Assembly (NCBI RefSeq): GCF_000835495.1
Contig: NW_015622545.1
Location: forward strand, 496,001 to 560,000
DNA: 64,000 nt
From: Cladophialophora immunda
Lineage: Eukaryota > Ascomycota > Eurotiomycetes > Chaetothyriales > Herpotrichiellaceae
Direction of reading: 5' to 3'
Shown here: positions 36,438 to 47,981 of the stretch, piece after piece
Numbering within the stretch: position 1 is the first letter of the stretch
Layout of the letters: each line of letters starts with the position of its first letter
Position numbers and translations under genes: made by a program
Notes under the pieces: model-generated
The model's input: the letters and a program-made list of their open reading frames with translations, nothing else
Database searches by the model: none
What the model was told of the DNA's origin: nothing

Positions 36438-39277
36438 GGAGTGTTTCCCGTATCCCATCAAATGCCATACCACGATCGGCTTCAACGGTACCCTGCTTTG
36501 GTGTCGTTTGTTGGACAGACTGGTGCAGGAAAATCGAGTTTAATCAGACTCCTGGTCGAATTGTATTCTCCAGATCAGGCCAGCCCGCAAGTTCAAGTTG
36601 TCGGCTCAAGCCGGCGTGCAGACTTACCAACCAGCGGAGATGTGCATCTATACGCAGATCTTAAAACATCTCAGACCAAGCAACCCATCTTGTATGCTGA
36701 CTGTGAGGATTTTGACGGAGGCGAACGAGAGCCATCAGGCGTAAGCCTAAAGAACAAAAAGAGAGAAGCAAACAGCGAGTATCAACGCACCAATTCCTTC
36801 GCCAGGAACATCCGCAGACAGCACCATACATCGGAACGTGAGATCTTGTGGGCGACGGATACAGTGAAAAAGATCTGTGAATACCACGTTCGGCATCTCT
36901 ATCCTCGGTTAATATACACCTTCTCAGATGTTATTGTCTTTGTCATGAAGAACCCTAGGGTTGTCGAAAGTATTGTCGAACAACTTCTTCGGTGGGCCGC
37001 AGATGCGCTCGAGACTTCCTCCAACCAGCCTGTTCTGCCGCACGCAATCATCGTTCTCAACGCCTACGATAATACCTCGGATCCCGAGCTCTGGGATGCG
37101 AACAACTCGACTATCAATTTGATGGAGCGAGTCAGCCGTGCAGTGCACCAGAGTCACAACATCAGGAAATGCGCGGAATCATGGAAGCAGAAGGGGAGAC
37201 AGATCGAGTCTGTCTAGACACTTCTACTGCCATAATACTCAAGTTTCAGGGTCGTCCACGTGCCTGAGCGCGGACGGCCAGAATTCATCAACGAACAGAT
37301 GCAAGAGCTTTACCTGGAAATCACCGAGGCATGCAACCAGTCGCGCGCGCCTCGAAATATAAACTACGGATGATCCTCAACTCCGATGAGCCACAGCACA
37401 AAAGCTCGGCGATGCCACGGTCTCTTCTCCGCGGCTTGAGCTTGAAGAGGCTCTCAACAATCATCGCGCCGTCTTGGGTCCATTCTTCAACCACCTTCAT
37501 GGCGCGCGACTTTTCATCAGCCACGCAGCATGTTACACATGCTTGATGGCGCCGGCAGAACACCCCTTGCTGTGTGGCCATGTGCTCTGCACACCTGCAT
37601 CAGAGGCTTCGGGTCACAAAGAGGGAGAATTCTCTGGCAGATCGATCGTCGATCGGTGTCCGCAGCACCACGACGACGAGGATGGTCAGTTCCACACATG
37701 GTGGCCGATACACATAAAGCCGTCTAGCGTGGGTGTCCGCATCCTGACTTTGGATGGTGGTGGTATTCGAGGCATAGTATAGTTGTGCATCCTACGAGAA
37801 CTTGAAAGAAAAATCGGTCCAGAGCTTCCCATTCAGCTGTTCTTTGATCTGATTATTGGCACTAGTAGCGGCGGCATTATTGCGCTAGGTTTGGGTGCCA
37901 ATGGTTGGAATGTTCACATGTGCATGAGGACGTTTGAGAAGCTATGCAAGCAAGCGTTTACCAAACGAAAGGGCATTGGTATTCCCTGGGTTGAGCATTT
38001 TGTGACCGTCACGAACGACAGCCGCTACGAGACTGCTCCGATCGAAAAGGCGCTCAAATCGGCATTTGGTGAGGACCAGGATTTGTTTGCTGGATCGAGG
38101 GAAGAACCACCAGAGCTGTCAATGCTTGAGCGGAGGGCATTGGTTGCAGTAGTCACGACAACGTTACAGAAGAGACAGGAGCTGCGAGCTATCACTATCA
38201 TCGTTCAGAAAAGCCGGACAACGAAGTGAAGACATGGGAGGCCGCCCGAGCGACTTCGGCCGCGCCTTTGTTCTTTAAGCCATACGTGCATCAACCGTCT
38301 GGCCAGATATATCAAGACGGCTGTCTTTACCACAACAACCCAATCCGCGTGGCATTTAGAGAGCAAAAGCTGATTTGGCCTGACCGGCCCGAATGTTGTC
38401 CGGACATCATCCTTTCCGTTGGCACTGGCGTCAATGATCAATGAAGGACTGTTCACAGCCATCAAAATGGAGACCAAAGTCTCGGATGACAACGCTGAAA
38501 CAGAGGTATTGTTCTGCTTCAGGGATCGACCTGATCAGGCTGCTTTTTCCCCCATAAGCGGGTTCCTGAGATGTCTCGGCTTTGAGGTCAAGATGACTCT
38601 CCGCCCAAAACTGGTGCAGACAGATCAGGTTACCTTTGTGAGAGTCAAGTGGGATACTCTGGAGGCCTTTCTAGCCTCTAGGGACACTAATGTTGCGGAC
38701 TTGTTTCAAAATCCAAGATCCCTGGAGAGCATTTAGCAGTGCAGAATACAAAAATCCTGGCAATGCTGGCGACAATCTTGTCCAGAGGCTGTCGGACAGG
38801 TACAGCACAGTGCGCCAGCCGTCGGTCAAAGCGAGTACGTTAAACAGAGCCGAACTTCCGGCTTTCGAGCAGGACGACGAGTTGTATAAAGAGGAGAATG
38901 ACTGCGGCTCTCTTACGTCGGAAAGCGTGATCCCTCGCATTCAGTCGCTGCGTCTCTTACTGAGCCCCCGCGCAGTTGACAATCACATATCCGGACCTCC
39001 CGATTCATCGACACGCCAGCTGTACCGTGACCCGCCAGCCCTATTCCCTGTTTCTTTTGTTGACCAGCTTCGGACAAGGCAGCCACAGGAATGCCGGAGT
39101 GATCCAGTTTATATCTCTGATGGCCGATCGGCCTTCAGCAGAGTGCTTCGTCCTACGGAGAGACTCCCGGGAGAGCCTTTCGAGCTATCCACCGATCCCG
39201 CGGCGTTAACAAAACTCGGTTCCATCGAAAGCTCCTTGACCCCCAGGTATCGCAGATATCGAATTGTACCATTGTAG
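36438..39277 (+). pseudogene. Broken P-loop NTPase - Cys/His cluster - patatin phospholipase gene
   Basis: The pieces, in order on one strand, are these. First, a P-loop GQTGAGKS (36513-36536) preceded by YPALVSFV and followed by an NTPase-like domain to 37217. Next, a stretch with VVHVPERGRPEF and EQMQELYLEI. Then a zinc-binding pattern beginning CYTCL at 37531, with HPLLCGHVLC. Last, a patatin domain with the oxyanion motif DGGGIRG (37753-37773), nucleophile motif GTSSG (37858-37872) and catalytic DG (38316-38321). Breaks include in-frame stops at 37215, 37233 and 37780 and frame changes near 37330, 37480, 38200, 38430 and 38700. The catalytic motifs are preserved, so decay looks recent. 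This architecture is known in fungal patatin-like proteins of the NLR-like or self/non-self type. The product as it stands is not functional. Confidence 0.8.
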
Positions 39278-40433
39278 ATTCCGCTAATACTACTAGGACC
39301 AAAGAATCGAGTCGATTGGGAATCGAGCCACAACACTGGTTCTCTTACAGCTGGACCGGGCACGGTGTCGGAATCGATAGATATATCCCGTATAGGCCAA
39401 GTATGACTGCAGTCGACGCTGTTGAAGACATCAGCAATCACGTTGAGATGTGCAGTATGAGATGACGCGACAAATGTCAAAGTCGATGATATGTTCTAGG
39501 GGAATTGCCAACTGGATCAAGGCGGTTCCGCTGTTCACTTATTGCTACTCGGTTCCGCTCTGAGTAACGTTAACCACGACGTCTGTGGCTTTCAGCAAAC
39601 CATGCTCCTTTACAATTTGGTCGCAGATTTCAGCTCCACCGCAACTCCATGGAGCTTGTTCTCTCGATTGTCCTTTGTTCCTGGACCAGCTTGTTTGCTG
39701 GAGCGGTTCCGCTCGCACCATGCATGCAATAGAACCAGATACTGCCTCACAAGCCACCATGGATTCCGACCGCAGAATCTCGAGACAAGTGATCATTGAA
39801 CTCGGACTCGATTATCGATCCTTCACTACAAAGATACCTCGAATCTACGTATTGCAACGAGGAGGCGAGCCCTGAAGAAGTCGGTCCGTCCAACACTAAT
39901 CCAAGTTTGGGGAGCTCACTTGGTCATTTGTCACATAGGAGACTTACCATGGCCTTGTTAGCCTATTTCAACACGCTTTTCCTTTTCCTGGATGGAGCAT
40001 CGACCAGGCGTGCCCTCCAGGAAGAAAATGGAACGCTATTCGTGACCACCGGCGAAGCCTGTACCTAGTCCGCCATCGGGCATGATCGCGTCCAGACGTG
40101 TACTCGGAACCGCTCCAGCGCCGCTTCCCATTCAGTCGACGGCGGCGATCGAAGCTACTGAGCGTTAAGTCATTGTTAGCGGCGGTGTTAGTGATTTGGT
40201 TCAAAGCCAGACCACACTCGAGTCATCCCGTGATAATGGAAGACGCAAGGGGATACTGCGCAGCCGCGACAGAGGGAGCTGAAGCGCGGCTCGATTCAAG
40301 GCGACTTCTTACACGACACTCGACGAACTGGACGTGGAGTTCAAAGGATGGTAAGGCCCAGGAGGGAGGGTAGGTACCGCTCTTCCCTGACAGAACAACT
40401 TCAAGCCAGGGGTGCCAGCTGCACTGAAATATC
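39278..40433. other. Degenerate stretch inside the broken patatin region
   Basis: Short protein-like segments occur in different frames (for example around 39310-39450), but no motif is recognised. An inverted repeat and several copies of a CGGTTCCGCT motif lie here. It may be the decayed middle of one large gene or a separate insertion. Confidence 0.35.
39697..40119. repeat. 15-bp inverted repeat plus CGGTTCCGCT motif cluster
   Basis: GCTGGAGCGGTTCCG at 39697-39711 is repeated exactly in reverse complement at 40105-40119. Two further copies of the CGGTTCCGCT core lie at 39523-39532 and 39550-39559. The copy at 39701-39714 is also a near-palindrome (GAGCGG-TT-CCGCTC). This could be the ends of a small degenerate element or a repeated binding site. 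Confidence 0.4.
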
Positions 40434-41261
40434 CTCCTCTTTCATCCCATTCATCCCAACCCTTGTCAGACACTCCTCAAGACCTCATGCGCTGCCAGCG
40501 CTGAACCAGGAGGTTTGACCGTCCATGTACATGTCCATTGTCCCAAGGTCCGTACCTCGCTTGCTTCATTTCAGGACGATACCTACTCAGGAAAGCCTGG
40601 CTTGGGGCCGATCAGAGTAGACGTTGTCCGTAAGTGGTATCAGCTAGCAGAATCCAGCCCGGGACGCTTTGACGAGAATACAGCGAAGGGATTCCAGAGT
40701 GTGCTTGTATATTAGGCAGCCTTGTCACGATGGTTAGACATATAAGCGGCATGGATCTGCGAAACATGTTCTCTCGGTGAGAATAGAAGGGCCACCATCG
40801 CAGTTCATGTCGGAAGAGATGCTCTGATTGTTATACCTCGTCCTAAGGATCATGTTGGGTACAGGACAATTGGCGGTTAGGTAGCTCGACTAGTGATATT
40901 TGTGGCCAAAGCCAACCAACTCAAGGTTCTCTCCCACGTCGACAACGGAGTATCTGGTATCTGGCAGCCAATATGGGCTGCGGAACCACCCATGGCAACG
41001 ATCAAAAAGGTCAAGACCCAGTTCTAGGCCTGCAAAGTTACCAGCGAAATCGTCTTGACTTCGTCCCGTTCACGGACCAAGATGGCTTGCAAAGACGGTC
41101 CAAATTTCATCCGAGCGCGCCATCAAGTGGTTCGGTTGCTAATTTACGAGATTGTTGTTCCTATCTGTTCGACCGCAGAATATACAGTCTACATACCATC
41201 CAGCTGGGGGCAGGCACGCTACAGGTTTGCACATCTTGCAGGTAGATCCCGACGTTGTTGA
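40434..41261 (+). pseudogene. Stop-interrupted reading frame, possibly the 3' end of the patatin-type gene
   Basis: A single frame encodes protein-like sequence across about 275 codons (HVGRDALIVIPRPKDHVGY, DGPNFIRARHQVVRLLIYE, SSWGQARYRFAHL). It carries internal stops at 40713 (TAG), 40743 (TAA), 40878 (TAG) and 41025 (TAG) before a TGA at 41259-41261. No frameshift is needed over most of it. All four stops could arise from CAG, CAA or TGG codons by C:G to T:A change. No family is recognised on its own. Position and strand suggest it ends the same large gene as the patatin pieces upstream. Confidence 0.5.
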
Positions 41262-41407
41262 CATTACTAATAGTTGCGCGGCGAGATCACCAGGGTCGGC
41301 AGGCTGTCTGCGAGATTGAATAGTTTGCGGGATCTCCAGAGTCGAAGAGAGTGACACAGACCTTGTCGCCCTGGTCTCTTTGTTACCTTCTCCTACACGC
41401 CCCAGCC

Positions 41408-42553
41408 ATGGCTGAAGAGTTCAACTTCAAGCTTGATATCGGGCTCGCCTTACGGACCTTTCTCCATTCCCAGTTCTTCGGGACACCGCCATATCCAACC
41501 CAGTCTTTCTCCAATCAGATCATCATCGTCACCGGGTCCAATGTTGGTCTCGGATTCGAGGCTGCCCGACACTTCTACCGTCTCGACTGTGCGAAACTGA
41601 TTCTCGCCGTGCGCACAATCTCCAAAGGCCAGACTGCTAAAGAGGACATTGTCCGAAGCGTGACACACCGCTTCGATGGGGCAGAGGCCATCGAGGTCTG
41701 GCCTTTGGACCTTTCCAGCACAGAAAGCACCCTGGCGTTCGCTGATCGCGTGAAGAAAGAGTTGCCGCGTGTCGACGCTATCGTGGAGAATGCCGGCATC
41801 AACAATCAGAGCTGGGTAGTGTCCGAAGGGTTCGAGCAGACCATCCAAGTCAATGTGATCAACACTCTCCTGCTCTGTCTGTCACTGCTGCCCAAGCTGA
41901 GAGAAACCAAACGCAAATTCCCCGAATCCAGCCCTCACTTGGAGATTGTTAGCTCTGAGGCCCACCATTTTACCAGTTTCAAGGAAGTCAATGCTCCAGA
42001 CATTTATGCGACTCTGAATGACGAGAAGAGCGGTGATATGCTAGCTAGGTAGGTGTAGACGGAGGCGCAGATACGTGGCCCTCTTCCCTCGTGCACCTCG
42101 AAATCACATCAGGCTCACGCAAGAACGAACAGATACCCAGTCAGCAAACTCATCGGTGTGCTGTTTGTCCGCGAGCTCGTTCAGCGTCTCCAAGAGCACG
42201 ACAAGTCCAGCACCGTGGCAGTGCCGCCTGTCACTATTACCTTGGTCAATCCGGGCTTATGTATGTCTGCCCTGGATCGAAATGTGATCCTCCCAGGGCG
42301 AGTTTTGATGTATTTTGTGCGCATGCTCCTCGGAAGATCAACGGAAGTTGGTTCTCGGACGCTGGTCTACGGCGCGTGCGCCGGTCCAGACTCTCACGGG
42401 GCGTTCATGTCAGATGGCAAGAACCAAGAAGTCGAGAAATGGATATATTCGGATCTGGGCAAGAAGGCGCAGGCCAAGGTGTTTGAGCAGACGATGAGGG
42501 TGTTGGAGGCCAGGAAGCCGGGCGTCGGGGCGGAAGTCGGGTTGCCAGCCTGA
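41408..42553 (+). CDS. Short-chain dehydrogenase/reductase, 353 aa
   Basis: Two exons, 41408-42048 and 42133-42553, with an 84-bp intron (GTAGGT...AACAG). The Rossmann motif TGSNVGLG is at residues 42-49, ENAGIN contains the NAG motif, IVSSEAHH supplies the catalytic serine region, and YPVSK (215-219) is the catalytic Tyr/Lys pair, formed right after the splice. The protein resembles the fungal retinol-dehydrogenase/WW-domain-oxidoreductase-like SDRs. Its substrate is unknown. An upstream in-frame codon exists, but ATG 41408 (MAEEFNFK) gives the expected N-terminus. It follows the broken patatin region by about 150 bp. Confidence 0.9.
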
Positions 42554-43271
42554 TCATTGTCCCCGAGGAAGCTTTCTTGCGTTAATCCATACCAGCATCT
42601 ACGAAACGACCCTCAGCCGATGGGGAAAATAGATTGCTACTATGTTTTGGAAACATTCATCCGCCCCCAATAAATGTTCTCTCCTTCTCGACCCGAGATT
42701 ACGCGCTGCTTACGGAAACAGAGTCGAATCTCCATCACGGCACGAACGGCTCATTATTGGCTGCAGTAAATCCTGCGCGCAGGCGGTTGCTCAGCTGAAA
42801 TTGGAAAAGGTGCTAAGTAATTATCATGTTAACCGACTTTCCCCAGAAGTACGAGACACTCAGATGTGCAGCCAAACATATTATCTCAGCTCTTTCCAAG
42901 ACTATACATATTCCCCGCTGCCTCCTCCTGGCTACGACGTACCAGAAATCTAGGCCGCGCTTCTCACCCTTACAATCTCACACAATCGCCGCAAGTGCTT
43001 ACTTTCTAGAACTCGGGGTAACGATGCCGTCGCCGCCACCTCCATGAGGATCAGGCAGAGGACAGGGTTGTATTGGCAGCAATGGAGGATCTTAGGCTGG
43101 TCTTCCCATCCATCCACTTCAAGCTATCCTCCGATACAAGACCGCCGGCCTTACAGGGCCAGCCTATAAGAACGATGTCGCGCGCATTCATCTTGTCCAT
43201 GCAGGTAAGGTTGAGTTCAAGGAAGTGTACAGGTGGTGTAAACAAGAGAACAACGTTTGAGGCCAGCAACC
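42554..43271. other. Intergenic between SDR and sulfotransferase-like genes
   Basis: About 720 bp; nothing recognised beyond probable 3' UTR and promoter sequence. Confidence 0.45.
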
Positions 43272-44215
43272 ATGTCTCGCACGATCGACAAAGTGCCAGA
43301 TAATGCTTCCTCGCAGATGGTCAAACTCGTGGTCGCCAGCTGCAGTCGGTAAGATCTACTTCCAGACAAGCCCGAAACAACTATCTGGACAAGATATGCT
43401 CTCCCCCTAAAGACTCCCGGCTAGCTAACTAACGCTTCCCCATTTCCAGCACAGCAACACTCGGCGTCTACCAGGCCCTCAAGATACTTGGCTATAAACC
43501 GTACCACATGTACGAGATGGCCATGTATGGTGGGAACACCCACTGGGAGATCATGATGCAAGGGTTCCGTGCCCAACACAACCGCTGGTCGGGCATCCGG
43601 CGGTATACCAAGCGAGAGTTCGACAAGTGGTTCGCGGGCTACGATGCCTTGGTCGAAGTTCCCTCGTACTTCGACATGGCGTGCCTAGAAGCATACCTGC
43701 AGGACCCCGAAGTGAAATTCATCCTCACGGAGCGCACTCCGCAAAGTTGGGCCAGATCATTCAACAGCTTCATCGGCAATATTGTGACCAATATCGAGTC
43801 ACCACCGATGAACATTCTGCGACACTTCAACCGCACGCTGAACTACTTTTACCTCTTGAACGTCGATGGCTACGACTTCTGGAGTGACTGCACGAGGCCC
43901 GGCGACCCCAACAACGAGGAAAACCTGATGAGGAATTACGAGCATTATATCACCAACGTGAAGAGGTTGATCCCGCCGGAGAGGATCCTCGTCGTGAAAA
44001 TCGAGGATGGGCTCGGATGGGAACAGGTCTGTCCGTTCCTGGGCAAGCAGGTCCCCAAGGGAGTCGAGTACCCACGAGGAGTGGAGCACGAGGATGTCAA
44101 AGACAAGATGCTGGTGCCACTGGTGAGAAACGCGATGATGAAGCTGGCATTGACTGTGATGGTGCCGATTGCCCTGGGAGGGACAGCGTGGTGGAAGTGG
44201 TCTGCATCAAGGTGA
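43272..44215 (+). CDS. Sulfotransferase-like P-loop protein (Sulfotransfer_4 type), 280 aa
   Basis: Two exons, 43272-43348 and 43450-44215, with a 101-bp intron. The spliced N-terminus reads VVASCSRTATLGVYQALKILG, the PAPS-binding-like loop region of this family (usually GxxRTGT), here with Ser/Ala substitutions. FILTERTPQSWARSFNSF matches the family's conserved R-x-P-x-x-W region, and ERILVVKIEDGLGWEQVCPFLG its C-terminal part. A terminal hydrophobic helix (LALTVMVPIALGGTAWW) suggests a tail anchor. The fungal members are common, and their substrates are mostly undefined. The altered loop leaves activity uncertain. Confidence 0.86.
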
Positions 44216-44612
44216 AGAAGTATGCCGCAGGGTGACTAGGTAGATGCTGTTGAGAACAACCCTACCCATAGAAATGATCGGAGAAGACCAACTGCTAGTA
44301 AGAGAGTCATTGCGGTCTGGAATACACCGTAGACAAAGAGCCGCATCCGACCTTTTTTCCCGCAAACCGCCGGTCGCATGCGACAGCCTTGTCAGCCTCG
44401 TGCCAATTGTCTTTGGGTTAGCTCTTCCCTGAAAAAGGGTTAGCGCAGTCTTGGCGAGACTTGCAACTTCTTCGCCTCCCATCCCTTCCAGCTGCACCCT
44501 GAACCCCCAACACTTGCCAACGTTGAGTTGCATCGACAACGATCTTCAACAGGCAGCGCATCATCCGTTGTCGTGCGCCTTCTAATACTCTTCCTTTGAC
44601 GCTGCGCTCAAG
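44216..44612. other. Intergenic between sulfotransferase-like and BBP genes
   Basis: About 400 bp, the promoter region of the branchpoint-bridging protein gene. No other feature is seen. Confidence 0.45.
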
Positions 44613-46774
44613 ATGGCGTGGCGCAATCAAGGCATCACAGGTTCTAACAACATCCCCCTCGGAACGCGTCGTCGGTTCGGAGGCGAAGGTAATGGTGACT
44701 CGCAAAATGATAGCTCTGCAAACTCTCCAGCCTGGGATGATTCGAGCAAGCGTGGGCGAAGTCCTACCAGAGGTTCGTGGCTCAACGCTCAGCACCTACA
44801 ACTGACTGACAAGCTCACAGCTGAACCTGCGGCCGACGGCGTCAAGAGGCGTAGAAAGCGCAACCGCTGGGGTGAAGCTGGCGAGAATAAAGCGGCGGGG
44901 CTCATGGGCCTTCCGACGATGATCCAGGCGAACATGACAGCAGAACAACTCGAAGCATACGCCCTCCATCTCCGTATCGAAGAGATCAGTCAGAAGCTGC
45001 GTATCAACGATGTGGTTCCCGCGGAAGCAGATAGGTGAGCAGGCCCCTCCCCTCCTTTCCTCCCACATATGCTATCTCTACAGGTTCTAACAGCTGCCAG
45101 ATCACCATCACCACCACCTCAGTACGATAATTTCGGCCGCCGGGTGAACACTCGCGAGTTTCGCTACCGCAAAAGACTGGAAGAAGAGCGTCATAAATTG
45201 ATTGAAAAGGCCATGAAGACCATCCCCAACTACCACCCGCCCTCTGACTACAGGCGGCCCACCAAGACACAGGAAAAGGTCTATGTGCCGGTCAACGATT
45301 ATCCCGAGATCAACTTCAGTATGCTTACTAACCCTATAACTCTGCTACAAACCCCCTTGCTTTGCTCGCTGTTCCACATGCTGTCGTCTGCTCTTCGAGA
45401 TACAGGAGGTAGACGTAGCATCTTGCACTAACCATGATCATTGCCTTTCCCTGAGACATTTTTCGTTTTCGAGAATTCCATACTAACACTAAGCTTCTTT
45501 TTTGCAAAGTCGGACTACTTATTGGACCTCGTGGCAACACTCTCAAGAAGATGGAATCCGAATCTGGAGCCAAGATCGCCATTCGAGGCAAAGGCTCTGT
45601 CAAAGAAGGCAAAGGCCGATCTGACGCAGCTCATACTAGCAACCAGGAAGAAGATCTACACTGTCTTATTATGGCAGACACGGAAGAGAAAGTCAACAGG
45701 GCCAAAGCACTGATTCACAACGTCATCGAAACAGCCGCATCCATCCCTGAAGGACAGAACGAACTCAAGCGAAATCAGTTGCGCGAATTGGCGACCCTCA
45801 ACGGTACCCTTCGTGATGATGAAAATCAAGCCTGTCAAAATTGTAAGTTCGCACCCTTACGATGGACCATCTCTTACTAAAACACGCAGGCGGTCAAATC
45901 GGCCATCGCAAATATGACTGTCCGGAGCAGCGCAACTTCACTGCCAACATCATCTGTCGCGTCTGTGGCAATGCCGGCCATATGGCGAGGGATTGCCCAG
46001 ACCGACAACGTGGGACCGACATGCGGAACAATATCCCTGGAGGATATGGTGGACCACAACGAAGACTAGGCGCCGCCGATGCTGTCGACCGAGAGATGGA
46101 GGTACGTATTTCCGAAATTTTCTGGACAATGACCACTCGCTGACATCTTACAGAATCTGATGCAAGAGCTTTCTGGCAACGCATCTGGCAACGGCCCTGC
46201 CGGTCGCATCGAGGCTGCACCTGGGGGCTATGATCAGGGCGATTCGTACACTGCTGGCGGCGATTCTCGTCCCTGGGCACGTCAGCCGACTGGGGGTGTT
46301 GCTCCTTGGCAGCGAGATCGACAAGAACGACAAGACCGAGACTATGGTCACCGAGAGTACGGCCAACGGGGTTATGAGAGTCGAGACCATGGTCACCGAG
46401 ACGGCGACTCGTCGCTTCCTCCATGGGCCCAGAGTCGAGGAGGAGACGCCCATGGGGGATATGGTGCTGCCCCTGCGCAAGCAGCAGCCCCCTGGCAGCA
46501 ACCGCAGCATCAGCAGTATCAGCAGCATCAGCAGCAGCCACCTCCAGCACAAACTTACGGATATGGTGGTTACCATGGCTACGATGCCCAACCATCGTAC
46601 GGCGTGCCTCCTCCGCCAGCTCCTCCTGGACTCAGCTCTTTCTTGCAGCAGTACGGTGGTGGTGTTGCTCCCCCTCCACCGCCAGACTCACAGGCTCCTC
46701 CTCCACCACCGGATCAACCGCCCCCTCCACCAGGCATGCGTGATTACTATCCACCACCACCGCCTTCGGCATAA
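44613..46774 (+). CDS. BBP: Branchpoint-bridging protein (splicing factor 1), 585 aa
   Basis: Six exons: 44613-44772, 44821-45034, 45101-45318, 45510-45842, 45890-46101 and 46154-46774. Introns are 48, 66, 191, 47 and 52 bp. The N-terminus [17 protein letters not shown] and the KRNRWG motif (U2AF-contact region) are characteristic. The KH-QUA2 region contains [16 protein letters not shown] (from 198) and binds the branchpoint sequence. Two CCHC zinc knuckles follow (C306-C309-H314-C319, then [14 protein letters not shown]). The tail is Gly/Gln then poly-Pro, as in SF1. It recognises the intron branchpoint in the early spliceosome. The first intron is in frame and stop-free, so its retention would insert 16 residues. 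Confidence 0.96.
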
Positions 46775-47318
46775 TGTGTTGGATGACCTATCGATTTTGG
46801 GCGAGATTGCGTGGAGAGTTGCGAGGACGAGGGCGAGGGCGAGGGCGAGGGCGAGTAATTGGGAAACAATAGGACGAATGGGCGGAGGACAAACTGGAAA
46901 AAAAAAGGGGGATTGAGAGTGCGGTGAAATTGCAATTGCTTTTCATGGCAACCCAGCCAAGGCGAGGTTGTTGTTGTTTTGTAACAAGTACTATCATTAT
47001 CAATGCTTGAAGTTATTCCGATTTGGCTCTTCTGTTCCCCTGCCTCCCGTTCGATCATTTTGGCCACTGACAGGCTGCAGCGAGGACTTCGATTGCATTC
47101 GCAGGATTGGGCCAATCACAAGACACGGAATCGGCATGGCCCAACTACGCTCTTGGCATCGAATGGCCGTCTCGTCCGTCTTCAAAGTTCGATCAAGTCC
47201 ATCTTCAACTCCTTTTCTTCACCACTTCTCCCACTTCACTCATCGGTCTCTCGTCCTACCTCGGTTCCCTCACGCACAAATTGACTCCGACCGATTCTTC
47301 ACCAGAAAGGCCTGCAAA
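46775..47318. other. Intergenic between BBP and the CX9C protein gene
   Basis: About 540 bp, with a GAGGGC hexamer run near 46830-46855 just past the BBP stop. No gene is supported. Confidence 0.45.
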
Positions 47319-47981
47319 ATGCCTCGTTCTCGTGGAGGTGCTTCCCGACCTGCTCCGTCGCGACCGACAGCTCCGGCTGCAGTTCCTCGGTCTGTCGCGC
47401 CACAGCAGCAACAACGGCCTATGACTACCACTGCCCCGACTGCACCCGTTCAACACGCCCCCCCTCCTGTTCAAGCATCGCAGGGTCCCGGCCTCTTTGG
47501 CCAGATGGCCAGCACTGCAGCGTGAGTGAATTTGCCCCAACCCTAGAGTCCCGCAAAAGTTATGCATTATGGAGACGAGATATATCTCAAGCAAGAAAAA
47601 GAGCAGAGAGCGGGGAGAGCGAAAAGAGATTTTTTTTTTTGGTGGATTCACCGACTAACTTGTGCGTGAAATTGTAGTGGCGTCGCAGTCGGATCCTCAA
47701 TCGGCCATGCCATCGGTGGCTTCTTCAGCGGCAGCGGTGGCTCCTCCTCTGCGCCAGCGGAGCAACAACAGCAACCCACCGACGCCTACGCCCGAACCGG
47801 CGATGCCATGCCCAACGCCCTGTATAGTCAATCGAACTCGGCCGCCGAGGCCACGGGCCCCTGCGCGGCCGACATCAAGAGCTTCACCGACTGCATGAAC
47901 CAAAACCAAGGGAACCTGACCATTTGCGGTTGGTACATGGAGCAGCTCAAGGCCTGCCAGCAGGCTGCGAGGCAATACTGA
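47319..47981 (+). CDS. Twin CX9C mitochondrial protein, CHCHD2/Mix17-like, 168 aa
   Basis: Two exons, 47319-47521 and 47678-47981, with a 156-bp intron. The N-terminus is basic and Pro/Ala-rich (MPRSRGGASRPAPSRPTAP), consistent with a mitochondrial signal. The central segment GVAVGSSIGHAIGGFFSG, formed after the splice, is the conserved Gly-rich hydrophobic region of CHCHD2/CHCHD10. The C-terminus has two CX9C motifs (CAADIKSFTDC and CGWYMEQLKAC) for Mia40-dependent oxidation in the intermembrane space. Yeast Mix17 is the homologue by architecture. Roles of the family include respiratory assembly and cristae upkeep. Confidence 0.93.
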
